In this document: positions 48,886 to 60,060 of the stretch, piece after piece
Numbering within the stretch: position 1 is the stretch's first letter
How the letters are laid out: every line of letters starts with the position of its first letter
Assembly: GCA_024362935.1 (NCBI GenBank)
Contig: JANCRA010000011.1
Coordinates: 2,418,001 to 2,482,000, forward strand
Direction of reading: 5' to 3'
From: Setophaga petechia
Lineage: Eukaryota; Chordata; Aves; Passeriformes; Parulidae
DNA: 64,000 bases
Notes under the pieces: model-generated
What the model was told of the DNA's origin: nothing
Seen by the model: only the letters and a program-made list of their open reading frames with translations
The model's database searches: none
Position numbers and translations under genes: made by a program

Positions 48886-50604
48886 GCCCAGCATTTCACT
48901 CTCTTGGCTCTGTGTTTGCTCACAGAGCAATCACTGGTTTTATACATATCAAACTCACTTCTCAGCTGAATCTCAGTGCTTACTGTCAGCATTTGCATTT
49001 TCAAGACTTTGTAATGCTGCCTGTTCATCATGAGCATGGTAGGGTACACACGTGAGCTCAAAAGGAACTATTTATTTGGACAATTAGGTGACACTTGTCA
49101 CTCAGCTTTCTGGACAGATTTTAGGAAGGGCAGGCAGCCAGGGTACACGCACTGAGGCCAGCTCTGTCACACCTGGGCCTGAGTTGGGAGGGCATGGCCA
49201 TAATGTGATGCTGACCCAGTTTGTTCACAGCATTTTTGTGGAAGAAGGAGACACGTGGAAGCTCTGATCTCCCCAGATTGCACAGCCCATGCACCTGCAG
49301 TGTGGGGGGGACCCAGCCTTCCCTGGTGCAGACAATGTGAAGTGTACAGGCAATAAAGAGAAAGGTCCACACAATTTGTGGAAAAACCACAGCCAGGGTG
49401 CATCTGAGCCCTTGCTGATTGCAGAGACAAGGAGGAAAGCAGGGAGCGGAGCTTTCTTTCAGGAGAAACCTCCCTGGCAGTGCTGGCCAGTGATTCCAGG
49501 CAAAGTTGTTGCATACTGCTGCACAGGGTTCAGAAAAGCTATTTATTCTTTGTAAATAAGCAGAATTGCACCGGAGAATTACCATCAATCTCACATCTGC
49601 TGGAAACACCCAAAAAGGCCTTAGATGCTGTCTCATATCTAAGACTACAACAGTGGAGCTGGTCCAGTTTCTAACATCCTGAAACACAGAGCTGGACACT
49701 GTCCCACCCTGCTGGCACAAGGAAGGGGCTGTCCTGTCAACAGTAGCCTGGCTTGGCTCCAAGACCCCACATGTGAGGTTAAATCCCCAGGGAAGTATTG
49801 GGGATCTGATGGTTCAAGGCAGGAACCTCAGGGTAGGGCTAGTTGAATTACTCACCCTTTGCACAAAAGTTGGATTATCTGCCTTGGACAGCTTTAATAT
49901 TGTTGATATTTGAACACAGTCAGAGGTGACAGGTATAATAAATCTCTTTGGAACAGCTTTACCTGAGAGAGAGAGGCCAGGCCCATCCTGCAGGTGCCTC
50001 TCACAAGCAGTCCTGAGCTACTTCTCTGGAGGTCAAGTTTTGTCTTTGATTAAGGTGAGCAGGATCTCACCAACAAGAACCTTGCCTTCCTGTGAAGCAA
50101 GACAAGGTAATGAAATTCACAACCCTCCTGGGCTGGCCAAAAACAAAAGGTACTTCAATGCAAAGTGGTACTTGAAGGCAGCTTAGGGCAGGAAAGGCTG
50201 AAGTCCCATCTAGGATCCAAACATCAGATGGAAAATGCATGGGCAAAATACAATCACTTATGCTGATCCACTCTCATTGGCATGCCAAACTCTTTGGAAA
50301 AATTATGTGGGATCTTTGTCATGAATGACAACGGCTGATTTCACATCTTATCCCAAAAGACTCCACTAAAGATCCTGAGGAATTTCTTAAGTAACCACAT
50401 ATGTTGAACTGTTACTTATCTTAATGAAAAAAAGACAGTCACTTAACAGAAAGATATCCAGAGATGAGTTCACGCTATGGATTATACAATATGTATACAC
50501 ACCCCCACCTCAAAAAGAAAAAGAAAAAAAATTCTAATTTACACTAGCACAAAAATTTCCATCTGAAAATGCTAAGTGTAATTGCTTCCCATCATTTGAA
50601 GGAC
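48886..50604. other. Intergenic, GC-richer islet, no gene seen
   Basis: 49100-49760 is about half GC and carries the longest open frame of the window (213 codons, minus strand, 49121-49762). I do not recognise the product. See findings for why it is probably chance. Confidence 0.5.
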
Positions 50605-50672
50605 GTCCTGGCTCCACTGAAGTCATGGCAAAGCTCCCATTGACTTAAAATGAATCAGGATTTAAACCTTTG
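50605..50672. repeat. Old amniote interspersed repeat fragment
   Basis: GGCTCCACTGAAGTCATGGC, then AAAGCTCCCATTGACTTAAA and ATGAATCAGGATTTAAACC follows a pattern very common in bird and reptile genomes ('ctccactgaagtcaatgg..cccattgacttcaatg..caggatttgg'). The family name is uncertain. Confidence 0.6.
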
Positions 50673-51934
50673 CCTTTAAGAACATGCCGAATTATTTTCA
50701 AATTTTCTTTTAAAAAATTTGAAAGAAAAATCTGCTTGTATTTAAAAGTTTTGATGCCAAGTTTTTTCCCAGAGTGAATTACTTCAGCCTTGATATAAAT
50801 CTATCAAAATAGGTTTAAAATATGTAAAGATGAACACACCCTTACAGAATAGCCCTGGTCTCTTCAGCTCAGGTTCATGCAATAGAACAATAAAGTGAAT
50901 AAAAGAGAAAAGATAAAATAAAAGAGAAAAGATAAAATAACTGAACAAATCGTATCCAACCTTATGGATATAATCTGCAATTTAGAAGTATTCAACATGC
51001 TGTTGTCGTAAGTATTTCATAGGAAAAACATTTATTTGCCAGGCTTCAATTTTATTTAGGTTCCCAATTCAAGAAATAGAATTAATCTATTACCTCATGT
51101 AAAAATAATTAATTACAAATACTTAATCTGAATAAAAAAGACACCTTTTCCATTTAATCTAATTTCTTGCATAATACAAGCAAGCTGACAGATTAAAGGC
51201 CAACCGTCCCTGTATCCAGTTTTTGGCAATTTTAAGACCATTGCTTTAAAGACAAAGTATAAAGCCAGGACGAACATAGAAGTATCATGTCAAGATCTCC
51301 TAAAATGCAATAGATGAAGAAAGATCATTTAAAGATTTTATTCCTTCCACAAATTCAATTGATATTTTCTAAATCTGTTCTGTATTTGAAGATATTTTCC
51401 TGTGGAGATCAATGAACTAACATTGCAGTTTGATCATGACATGGATCATGTTGAAACTTCTACTTTAATAAAATATTTGCATCCTTTCCATTGTAATCTT
51501 TATTCATTTGCAGTAGCACAAATCAAGAAAAATTTCTTCTGTACTTTCACATTCAAATAGAGAAACAGCTAGTGTCTTTTCATTCCTTCTGAAAGTTAAC
51601 CAAGCTCCTAAACTCAAAATAATATCCAAACAAGTTATGCATTTTTCCCAGATGAATTTGCACAGCTCACTGATCATTGCAATAATAGTAGGACATGATG
51701 GCAATACAATTTTGCTGTATTAGTTACAGGGATACCAAAGGGAAAAAAAAGTAAGACTCAGTACTGCAGAATGCTGTAGAAACGATTTCTCTACTTTCTG
51801 ATTATGATTAAATCTTGGTGTGCTTTGAAATCCCTGATGTGTAATGCAAACCAGGATTTGGGGTGTTAGGAATGCATCCCCACCCTTCTTCCAAAACGTT
51901 CTGTAAATTATCGTCTGCAGACCCCAAATCCTTG
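50673..51934. other. Intergenic, AT-rich
   Basis: No gene. Contains an 11-bp hairpin (50696-50706 with 50714-50724) and a 19-bp tandem repeat (50901-50938). Confidence 0.6.
50901..50938. repeat. 19-bp tandem repeat, two exact copies
   Basis: AAAAGAGAAAAGATAAAAT occurs twice without a mismatch. Confidence 0.95.
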
Positions 51935-52012
51935 AGTGGAGTGGGAAAGGAAGGAGAGGAAGGCAGGGAGTGGAAGAGGGAGAGGAGGGGGAGAGAGAGA
52001 GAGGAGAGAGAT
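51935..52012. repeat. Purine (G/A) tract
   Basis: About 78 bases almost purely G and A, with an inner (GA)n block at about 51991-52010. Such mirror-like purine tracts can form triplex DNA. Confidence 0.9.
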
Positions 52013-52100
52013 TAGAAGCACTTTTCACCTCTTGGTCCCGTCAGTGTGCTCAACGCCGAGAACCGTGCTTCAAATCCGGTGTTATCGTTAGGCCTGAGTC
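52013..52100. other. Isolated CpG-containing segment next to GA tract
   Basis: Six or so CpGs within 70 bases (tcccgtca, caacgccgag, accgtg, atccggtg, ttatcgtt) in DNA that otherwise nearly lacks CpG. It looks like a small unmethylated or conserved element. No motif was recognised that names a function. A tRNA-like TTCAAATCC is present but no tRNA fold follows. Confidence 0.35.
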
Positions 52101-55100
52101 AAAGGAAGTGAAATAGTCTACTGAGAAAACAGTGGAAAAAGTAAAGGTCCTGAAGAAGTAAGTGCTGCATGTTGAAACGTATGCATGTCACACCCCATTT
52201 GTCTTTCATATTGGAGAATAAAGCAGCCTGTCCCGCAGCAGTTATTATACACCATATTCTTTATTTTAAAAATGCAAGAAATTTGGCACAAAGAACAAAA
52301 AAAAATCAACTGATGAAAAGCATTTATGTCATGGTTTAAATTAAGACCTTTGTAATGCAAGAATTACATCAGCAGCGGGCTTAGCTTAATGAAAATAAGA
52401 CAGTTTTTAAAGACCATGAACGAACAAATCCCCTCTGCTTTCTGAAAGAGACAAAATGCAGATATAGACAAATAGATAATTTAAGCTGAAATCAGAGCAA
52501 ATCACACTTTGATACCTTCAGGAATTACTGAAGTTTCTATTCCACTGACAATTCTGGGTCAATGAAGTCAAGCGAGAAGTTATTTTATATTCACATGTGG
52601 ATTTGAAATATTGTCAGGGGATATTAGGTATTACAAAGTTTCTTCGATATTGTCATTGCATGAACTTTGGTTAAAATTAATTGAAATTTCAGATTCTTTT
52701 CTCTTTTGATGTGTTTTTTGTTTCTGGGTCCACCTTACAAGAATGAAAAGGGTGAATGTTCTACATTATCAACTATTTAAAATGTTTATTAGCATATTAT
52801 TTTGATATAATGATAGTTAAAGGTTTAATAAAAAAATCATTTTAAATTAGAAGAAGTGAATTAATAAGAGCCATTTGGGGCTAGCAATGATGTAATATTG
52901 ATTTGATTAATGTGAAAATCTACGGGTGGAGGTAACAAAAAGGAAGTGAAGTCTCTGCTCTTTGATGTCTATTGTTTGATATAAATTTTGTCCTCTATTA
53001 TTTGTGCACATTTTAATCTTTTTCGGTCTGCTGAATAGCTAATACAAATATAAGCACCATTTTTTCTGATGCAAAAGGAACATTGTAAAGCAAGATAAAA
53101 GAGTGGTTTCTAGTAGAGATAAGAATAGAGTTCAAAATCTAGACAGAAAACTTTCTACTGTCATATGGTGAGTATAATTATATATTATTTTTGTATTTCT
53201 ATACTGCATTGATGTGACAGGAAGCTGCAAAGCAAATGGATCAGGTCCATGTTTTGCTGTTCTTGATGACAAATGTAACTGGTTCAGCCACAAAACATCA
53301 TATATGTTTTGGGTGTATGTGTCTCCAAATATACATATGTGTTATCTACCTTCTACAAAAATACCATAGACAACTGAAAAAAGTTAATTTAATTATCTCA
53401 TTCTTCGGGGGGTGGGGGGAGGGCAATGTTTCAATACTCTGTTACTTTTTGTGTATGAACTAAATATGAACTAACCATCCACATGTTGCAAAATGAAGTT
53501 ATATTAAATATTTGGGGATAAAAAGAAATGAGATGGGCATGCACAGCACAGAATGGCCACCAACATTTATATTTTATAAGCATGTTTTTTTCATGTATTA
53601 TTTCTGAACAATTTCTGATACAAGCCACTGGCAGTATCAAGATGATGATGAATATTAACACATTGCTAGTCAATCTGGTTTAAAGATTTTCTGAATTAGT
53701 TATGAAGAATAAATTATTTCTTATCTGGGCAAAACTAGCTATCCAAATCTTGAAAGCTCCTTCAACCTAACAACATTTTTTTATGTGCCTGTTGGGGTTT
53801 CCAGGAAGACAATCCAGTCTGTGATAAAACAAACTTTGTTCTCGGTGCATCCTCAGTAATGGAACAATGAGCAGCAGAGGGTTTCTTTCTTTAAAAAAAA
53901 TTATGGCTGTATTTTAGAAAATAATTGTCATCTTTCACTTCCAGAGAACTTCTGATGTCTTTAATTTTGAAAAAGTGCAGTTAACAATTCACTTTCATTT
54001 TCCCCTTCCTTTTGTTGTGGGAATGAAAGGGTGAAGGGAAGGGGTGAGGAAAGACAGGGCTTGAATCTGCAGCCAGAGCAGGTCAGCAGCCAGGGCTGGT
54101 GTCGGCGAGCCCTGCTTGGAAGCAGCAGCTGCAGGACTGGAGCTGATGCTAAAGGTGATCTGGCGTGCAAGAAGGAAGAGAGATAAGAGCGTTGAATTTG
54201 CTGCTCCTTTTATTTGTGCACACACACACACATTTCCTATTGATCAAATACAACCCTTTCTCTCACAGTTGGTGTCTCTCAGGGAGGACTCAGAAGGCTG
54301 TTAGGGGTCTGCCCACTCCTTGAAAAATGGCATGCAATACACAGTCTTTACCAAGAAATCCCTCCTTCTTGCTAAATACTGTTTTCAAGAAATTTAGGTA
54401 GGAGGTAATGAAACAAAACAACTTCAAGCTATCTTAATTTTTTAAAAAAGGGGGATTTCTTCCAAGAATTCTTTTCTCTTTGGGTTCTGTAATGTCATGC
54501 CAGATATCTTGTGCTTGCATCATCTCTAATATCCACAATCCAGAAAGCAAAGCAGATCAGTACCTACCTTCCTTGCAGCAAAAAGGAGGAAAATATGCCA
54601 GTCTCCTTTTATTCAAGAGAAACCCAGGCAACAGATAGAAAGACTCTAACATCTAAACCACAGATCACCTTGAGCAAAAGCTGATGCCAACATTGGTGTT
54701 CTCTGATGGGATGGCAGCTGTGAGCAGTGGGGACAGAGTCTGGGGTGGGAGGCAGAGAAGGTTGGTTCCCATCCAGGATTTCCTCCCTTTTTGTGCAGAG
54801 CGGTGACTGCAAGCTGCCCTATTGCTGTAACACTGCGGTCCTTGCACATGCAGCAAGTAAGAGCAGCCTTTCTCGTTGGGAAATCAGCTACTTCTGTTCT
54901 GCCAAAGGACTTGACTCGCTGCTCATGGAAAGATAATGGCTTTTCACCCAGTCACTGCTAGGTGGGCTTCAGCATTAAGCTGCTCTACTGCCCCGTTGAA
55001 GTTTCTGAGCTTTCAAAGCAGTCCCCCAGACAGAACGGGCACCAACATGAAAAACATTTGTACCGAGAAACTCTTTCTTGTGGGCAAGGTTCTGACAGCT

Positions 55101-55339
55101 AAGTATGGCAGGCGGGACCCTGAGTGTGGTGTTTCATGCTGTTGTTTATGAAGTAGATATTGCTCCTGATGCGCTAAATCAAAACAGCAGGTCTTAAAAT
55201 GCGGTCAACAAAACATGATTTCTGAAGAGCTGGTTACTCACCTGGTACTAAATTCATTCCTTCTGCTAACTGCAAAATTGCATTAGACACAGATAAAAAC
55301 CTATTAAAGATTTTCCTTACATTAATTTTCTTAATATTA
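52101..55339. other. Intergenic, AT-rich, no gene seen
   Basis: AT-rich to about 53950. GC-richer islets lie at 54030-54180 and 54700-54860. A short (CA)n run is at about 54217-54232. No recognisable protein. Confidence 0.6.
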
Positions 55340-55745
55340 ATTTTCCATGTCGGCAAGGGTTCTCATTACCGCAAATATGTTGTGCAACTGCAGGGCCAGA
55401 TCTGCGCCGCAACTGCTATCTATTAAGGTATAAGCCACATCATGAAAATATTAGAGGATGTCTGCATTAAAAATGGGTATCTCCTGTTTAAAGCAGATTT
55501 ATATTAGAAGGAATTCTCAGCCTGAAGTGTGTTGGGAAAACAAGGGATCCCTAAGAAGCTTGGCGTGGAGCTAAGGATCGCAGGGCCGCTCTTTGGAAAA
55601 GTGTGTGCTCATAAAGGGTTTGATGGGAGGCAGAAGCCGAGCGGAGTCGCAGGGCTCACTCTGTCGGACGACAGGAATCTAGTGTTTGCAAACTGGCCGA
55701 GCAGGCAGCCCTGGGAGGGTGGAAACTGCACCTTGGTATGAGCCA
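55340..55745. promoter_or_regulatory. Possible regulatory element, CpG-enriched
   Basis: A run of CpGs (TCTGCGCCGC, then GGCGTGG, GATCGCAGGGCCGC, GCCGAGCGGAGTCGC, GTCGGACGAC) amid AT-rich DNA, bordered by paired ATTAATTTT homeodomain-like motifs (about 55321-55345). There is no gene in it. Its retained CpGs suggest an unmethylated or constrained element, but this is inference. Confidence 0.35.
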
Positions 55746-56549
55746 GGCAGAGAATCTCACCAGCCAACCTTATCTGAACACCTCCGCTTTTTTTCCTAGA
55801 ATACGGCAAAAGGTGCTACAGCTTTAGGCTTCAAAGTTTTCAAAATTACTTGTGGTTAATCCATCTCTGCTACAAGTTCTAACAAGAACTCTGCCCATGC
55901 TGCAAAAAGCCACTAATGAGACTATCTTGACTCTAGAGCCCAGCAGACACCCTCTTTGATGAACAATCGGCACCACCTGCATGGTCAAATTACAATAAAT
56001 GATAATCAGCAAATTAAAACTTACACAGTCTTCCTGCCTGCTTGAAAGGGAAAAATTGGTTACAAATGTACTTATGAATTGCTAAACTAAATTTTATTGC
56101 ATCATAGATGTGTGAATTTTTTTCCATAGAAAAAGAATAGTCAAACTTTATCCTTCTCAACATCTAAAGTTGAGCTTCATACACAGATGCATACTTTCAC
56201 ACAGTCAAATTTTTGCCCTTCCATCTCCAGTGATTTCAGTCTTTTAATTTGTAATTGTCCTGACACATTCCTGCTTCCATTTATTTTAATTGTCTCGGAT
56301 TGTGACTCCTATTTGGAAACTGGAGCACTTGAACTAATTCAAAAGTACTTTCTGAAAGAAATATCCTTCTGTGCAGCATTTTGAAACACTACTGTTGTAA
56401 CATATTACAAATTGGTGTTGTCAGACCACCATAACAGTGACCACCACTTCCCTGCTCTGCCCTTCTGAAATGTTTACTTAATCCTAAAAAAAATATCTAA
56501 TTAAGCCTCATGATCAGCCTTATTGCATAAATAAATTGTGTTGGGTTTC
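55746..56549. other. Intergenic, no gene seen
   Basis: AT-rich. Nothing recognised. Confidence 0.6.
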
Positions 56550-56615
56550 TAACAAGGCTATTGAAGCACAGATGGGTTAAATGAGTTGTTAAAAGCCACA
56601 CAGTAGCTGCATTTT
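56550..56615 (+). mobile_element. MIR-like SINE relic
   Basis: TTGAAGCACAGATGGGTTAA, then ATGAGTTGTTAAAAGCCACA and CAGTAGC corresponds in order to the MIR core (ctgaggcacagagaggttaa, gtgacttg, ggtcacacagctag). Confidence 0.65.
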
Positions 56616-59099
56616 TATTGTAAGGGCTAGCTTGAAGGGTAGCTTCACTGATTTAAAATATGAACAAAGGAAAGAGAATCCATATGAAAAACAAATGAAA
56701 AAAATTCACCCTCTGTGGACAAATTTCTGCTGAAAAGGATATGCACAGTGATCAAAGCAAATTTTAAAGAATGAACGTCTGGAAAAAAAAAACTTTAAAA
56801 GATGTTTTAGTTATAATAACGCAGTTATCCAAATGTCAGTGAATTTGATCAAAGCTGATCTACAGAGCTCAGGTTTAGCATTAGGTGAGTCATTTTCTTT
56901 TATTAGTGATGCTTTTTCATTCAAATGGGTAAAAAGGTGAGAGTTTGAATATGTTGAAGGTTTCATTGGCTTACAGTAGGGACAGACAAATGAGGCCCAC
57001 CTAGTTTTACAATCTGGCCCACAGCTACTTTGTTTTTAATAAAATGCAGCATATTGAAAGGGCATGTCTCAACATGTCTTGACCCATCCAAACTGGATCA
57101 AGATGGTGAGTCCCATATTGAAACCAGTCCGCTCCCAGGATGGGGCCTATTGTCCTCAGGGAGTGGAAGAGTTGCTACCTAGCCATGGGGCAGACACCAG
57201 CCAACCTTGCTCCTACCAGCCATGCACCCATCCCTCTCCTGACTGCTTTGGGAGGAAGATATTTTCAGATTTCAGTGCTGCAGAGAGTCCTGGTAGTTTA
57301 TTTGACCATCTTGACCAGTTTTTGTATTAGCACAGACTGTCTACACTACCACTGAGAGCAGTGTGGGAACCAAAGTGGTGTTAAGTCCTCAGGGACAGCT
57401 TGCAAAGCCCATCCAATTTTGGGACAGGGATTTTCTCCTGCCTAGCACTCCAAGCACCTGTATGAGAACAGTCCCTGGTGCTCTCCAAGGAAAAGGAAAA
57501 AGGCACTGGTGAAAACCCTGATTTCTCCTCTTATGAACACTGAACAGCATCCATCATTGCCTCAAGGAGCATTCCAGGCTGCCTGTTCTGCTGCCTGGCA
57601 GAGGAAACACCTCAAAACTAGATTTTAAAATAGAGTCACCTTCCTAATCATCTGTATTTTGCCTGGAGCACTATAAGGTGCTTGGGAGTTTGTTGGGACA
57701 TTTAGACAGCAAACTATGTGAAGACAGGACATGGATTTCTTAAACATCATTGGGAGGATGTTCACTTCAACAAGACCCTCATGCTCCATTAATCTCAATG
57801 CTATTAGAAAAAAACAGCATTAATAGCAATGTTAAAGCTGAGGGCTTGGAGAGCTGCTACTTTTCACAGCTTGCAACTGAAACTGTGCAAATGCACTTTA
57901 CAGAGCATTCTCTCATCTGCAATTTCCTGTTCCTGAAACCTGAAGAATTTTAGTCAAACCAGGTTGCTGCCTGCAAGTGACTGTGAGGCAAAGGCCAATT
58001 GAGCACAGAAGTTCCCATGCCATTCCCTCACCTGAATCAGGATTTTTACAGTGGGGCTTTTAGGGAAATTAATCTTTTGTGCCCCAGAGTTTAGAGAGAC
58101 AACCAACAGCAGGACAAGGTGTCACCAACCTACAGTTTAGTTGCTCTGCAGTGGCAAGCGTCCACCTCCTGTTATATACAGTACCTTGTAGCAAAAGTCA
58201 GGTATCTTATTCCCTGTGGGTGAGGAAAAGTGAGTTTGCATTTGTGAGGGGGTTAAAGAATACTTTAGAGCAGTTTCTAGGCAGTACTTGAGGCTGAACT
58301 TCCACATCCCCCGTTTTGCCTGCAGTAACTTGTTCATGCGCCCACATTCTCACTTCCCAGTTGGCAAACCTTGTTGAAGTAGACAAGCAAGTGCTTCCTA
58401 TGCAAGGATAGACCTAGGCAAAGGCAGCAAGGTCCCCACCTATAGCACTCACTGCCATGTCATAAACCTGGCTCATTTGAACTTAATGGGTGATTTTAGG
58501 GAACTGAACCTGTTGTGCACCCCAGAAAAGGACAGGACCACACAACTGCATTGCAGACTAATTTTTCATTAAAAACTTGGTGTGTCTAGAATTTGTTTTT
58601 TGTTTTAAGTAGGCAAATGAGACTCAGAAAAATGTGAGGTGCCCACAGCTGAATGACTGAAAATCTGGTTTTAACCTTTTTAATGGGAGTTTGAAAATAT
58701 GAATCATGACAAAGCTACGGTTGTAGCTTGGCAGGAACATTACATGTGATAGTGTGAGCTGCCACATATCTCTTAAAGCAGCATTAATTTCAAGACCCAA
58801 TTTTCATGAAATAAAATTAGAGGATAATAACAAAAGAAGTTGGTGAGGATCTGACCCAATCACCAAGATTTGTTCAGTCATATATATAACTGAAATACTT
58901 TCAAATGCTTCCTTGTTTTCCTAGTGTTTTTTGTTGCGGTTCCTGCCCAAGATTGGGCCATCATTTCCTCCGTGGAGTGGGAAAAGAAGACCACAACATG
59001 GAAATGAGAGGCAGAGTCATGGGGTGCTTGTGTGCTTAAATGATTCATGCCAGCAGAACCAGCTCCTGGACTAAATCAGCACTGGGTTTACACTGTACC
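56616..59099. other. Intergenic, no gene seen
   Basis: Mixed composition, GC-richer at 57060-57300. A motif pair TGCGGT (near 58935) and ACCACA (near 58991), both RUNX-type cores, lies just before the CpG island. No protein recognised. Confidence 0.55.
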
Positions 59100-59570
59100 C
59101 CAGCCAGGCATCCTTTAAAGGACTCTGGAGGTCACGGCACCCTGCGGGCAGGTGCACTGCATTTGCATTGCCCTCGCAGGCAGCCTGCGGCTGGAGCTGC
59201 CCATGAATCCCATCTGCTATCACAGCTGGGCCTCAGGGCCTTCCAGAAGGGCCCCCGAGGGTTTGCCTTCCCGCCACCCTCCTTCCCATCGCAGCGTGCG
59301 GCAGACAGGGCAGTGCAGGGGGAGCCACAGGGCTGCTGGAAGTATTCATTAGGGCTGTCCCCAGGGCTGGCTCCTGGGACACTCCGGCAGGCAGCCCCGG
59401 ACCATAGGCGGTGTCGGGCTGCTCCCCCGCAGGCGTTTTGTCCTTTTCCCGGTGACACACCGAGCGCTGAGCGCTGCTGCCCAGCTCAGCTGCGGGGCCC
59501 GGGCAGGAGAGGGTGCCTTCGCAACCTGGGAGCATTCGCTGTGCTCGCCGACTGCAAGCCCCAAGATTAA
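59100..59570. promoter_or_regulatory. Orphan CpG island
   Basis: About 470 bases with high GC and roughly 30 CpGs by eye, for example GGCGGTGTCGGG and ACCGAGCGCTGAGCGCTG. It lies about 55 kb upstream of VPS13B. Open frames on both strands (59040-59570 plus, 59132-59458 and 59233-59778 minus) follow from the GC content, and none is recognisable. It may be the promoter of a non-coding transcript or a distal element of the neighbouring developmental gene (OSR2 expected to the right). Confidence 0.55.
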
Positions 59571-60060
59571 GATAATCCAGCTGTCTGCCTATGTTTATCA
59601 AGCAAAAGAATTTACGATGTTTAAATAGAGGGACTACGATATAGCAATGAAAACACCTAAAGCATGCCACTTGAGTGGAAGATACAGCCGGGCCCGCTCC
59701 ACGCAGAGGCCCGAGCGCGATCTCTGGGGTTGTGCTCAGCGTGGCACAAGGAGGCCAGGCTGCTTTGAAGGCAGGCAAACTTGCATTAACACGATGGGAA
59801 GGAGTAGCTACATTCTAGCGCACCAGTGATCCATGCAAATTGGGTCACCGGGAGATTTAGAAATTGTACCTTTCAATCCCAGCCAAGGAGATACATCAAG
59901 GCGCGCTGACGTGAGGCACGGCTGACACACCTTGAGGCATCTTCAGCGCACTGAGGGCTAGTGACGCCAAAGGATGGCAGCTGGCAGTAGTACAGATAAT
60001 GCCTTATAAATAATCTCTGAGGGGAAAAAAGAAATAAAGGTTTTGCTTCCTTTTACGCTT
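59571..60060. promoter_or_regulatory. Possible enhancer-like segment
   Basis: Directly beside the CpG island. It contains an octamer ATGCAAAT (59833-59840, POU-type), AGATAA-type GATA cores (near 59570 and 59995), GACGTGAG and TGACGCC (CRE/AP-1-like halves) and TTATAAATAATC (MEF2-like, near 60004), and it retains CpGs outside the island. The sequence does not look like a repeat. Whether it is conserved cannot be seen from one genome. Confidence 0.35.

Noticed and set aside
52020..52095. Possible tRNA or tRNA-derived SINE (TTCAAATCC)
   Set aside because: No A box at the right distance and no cloverleaf could be found.
59040..59778. Open frames of 108-181 codons in the orphan CpG island
   Set aside because: They are open on both strands because of GC richness. 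No domain or known protein is recognisable.
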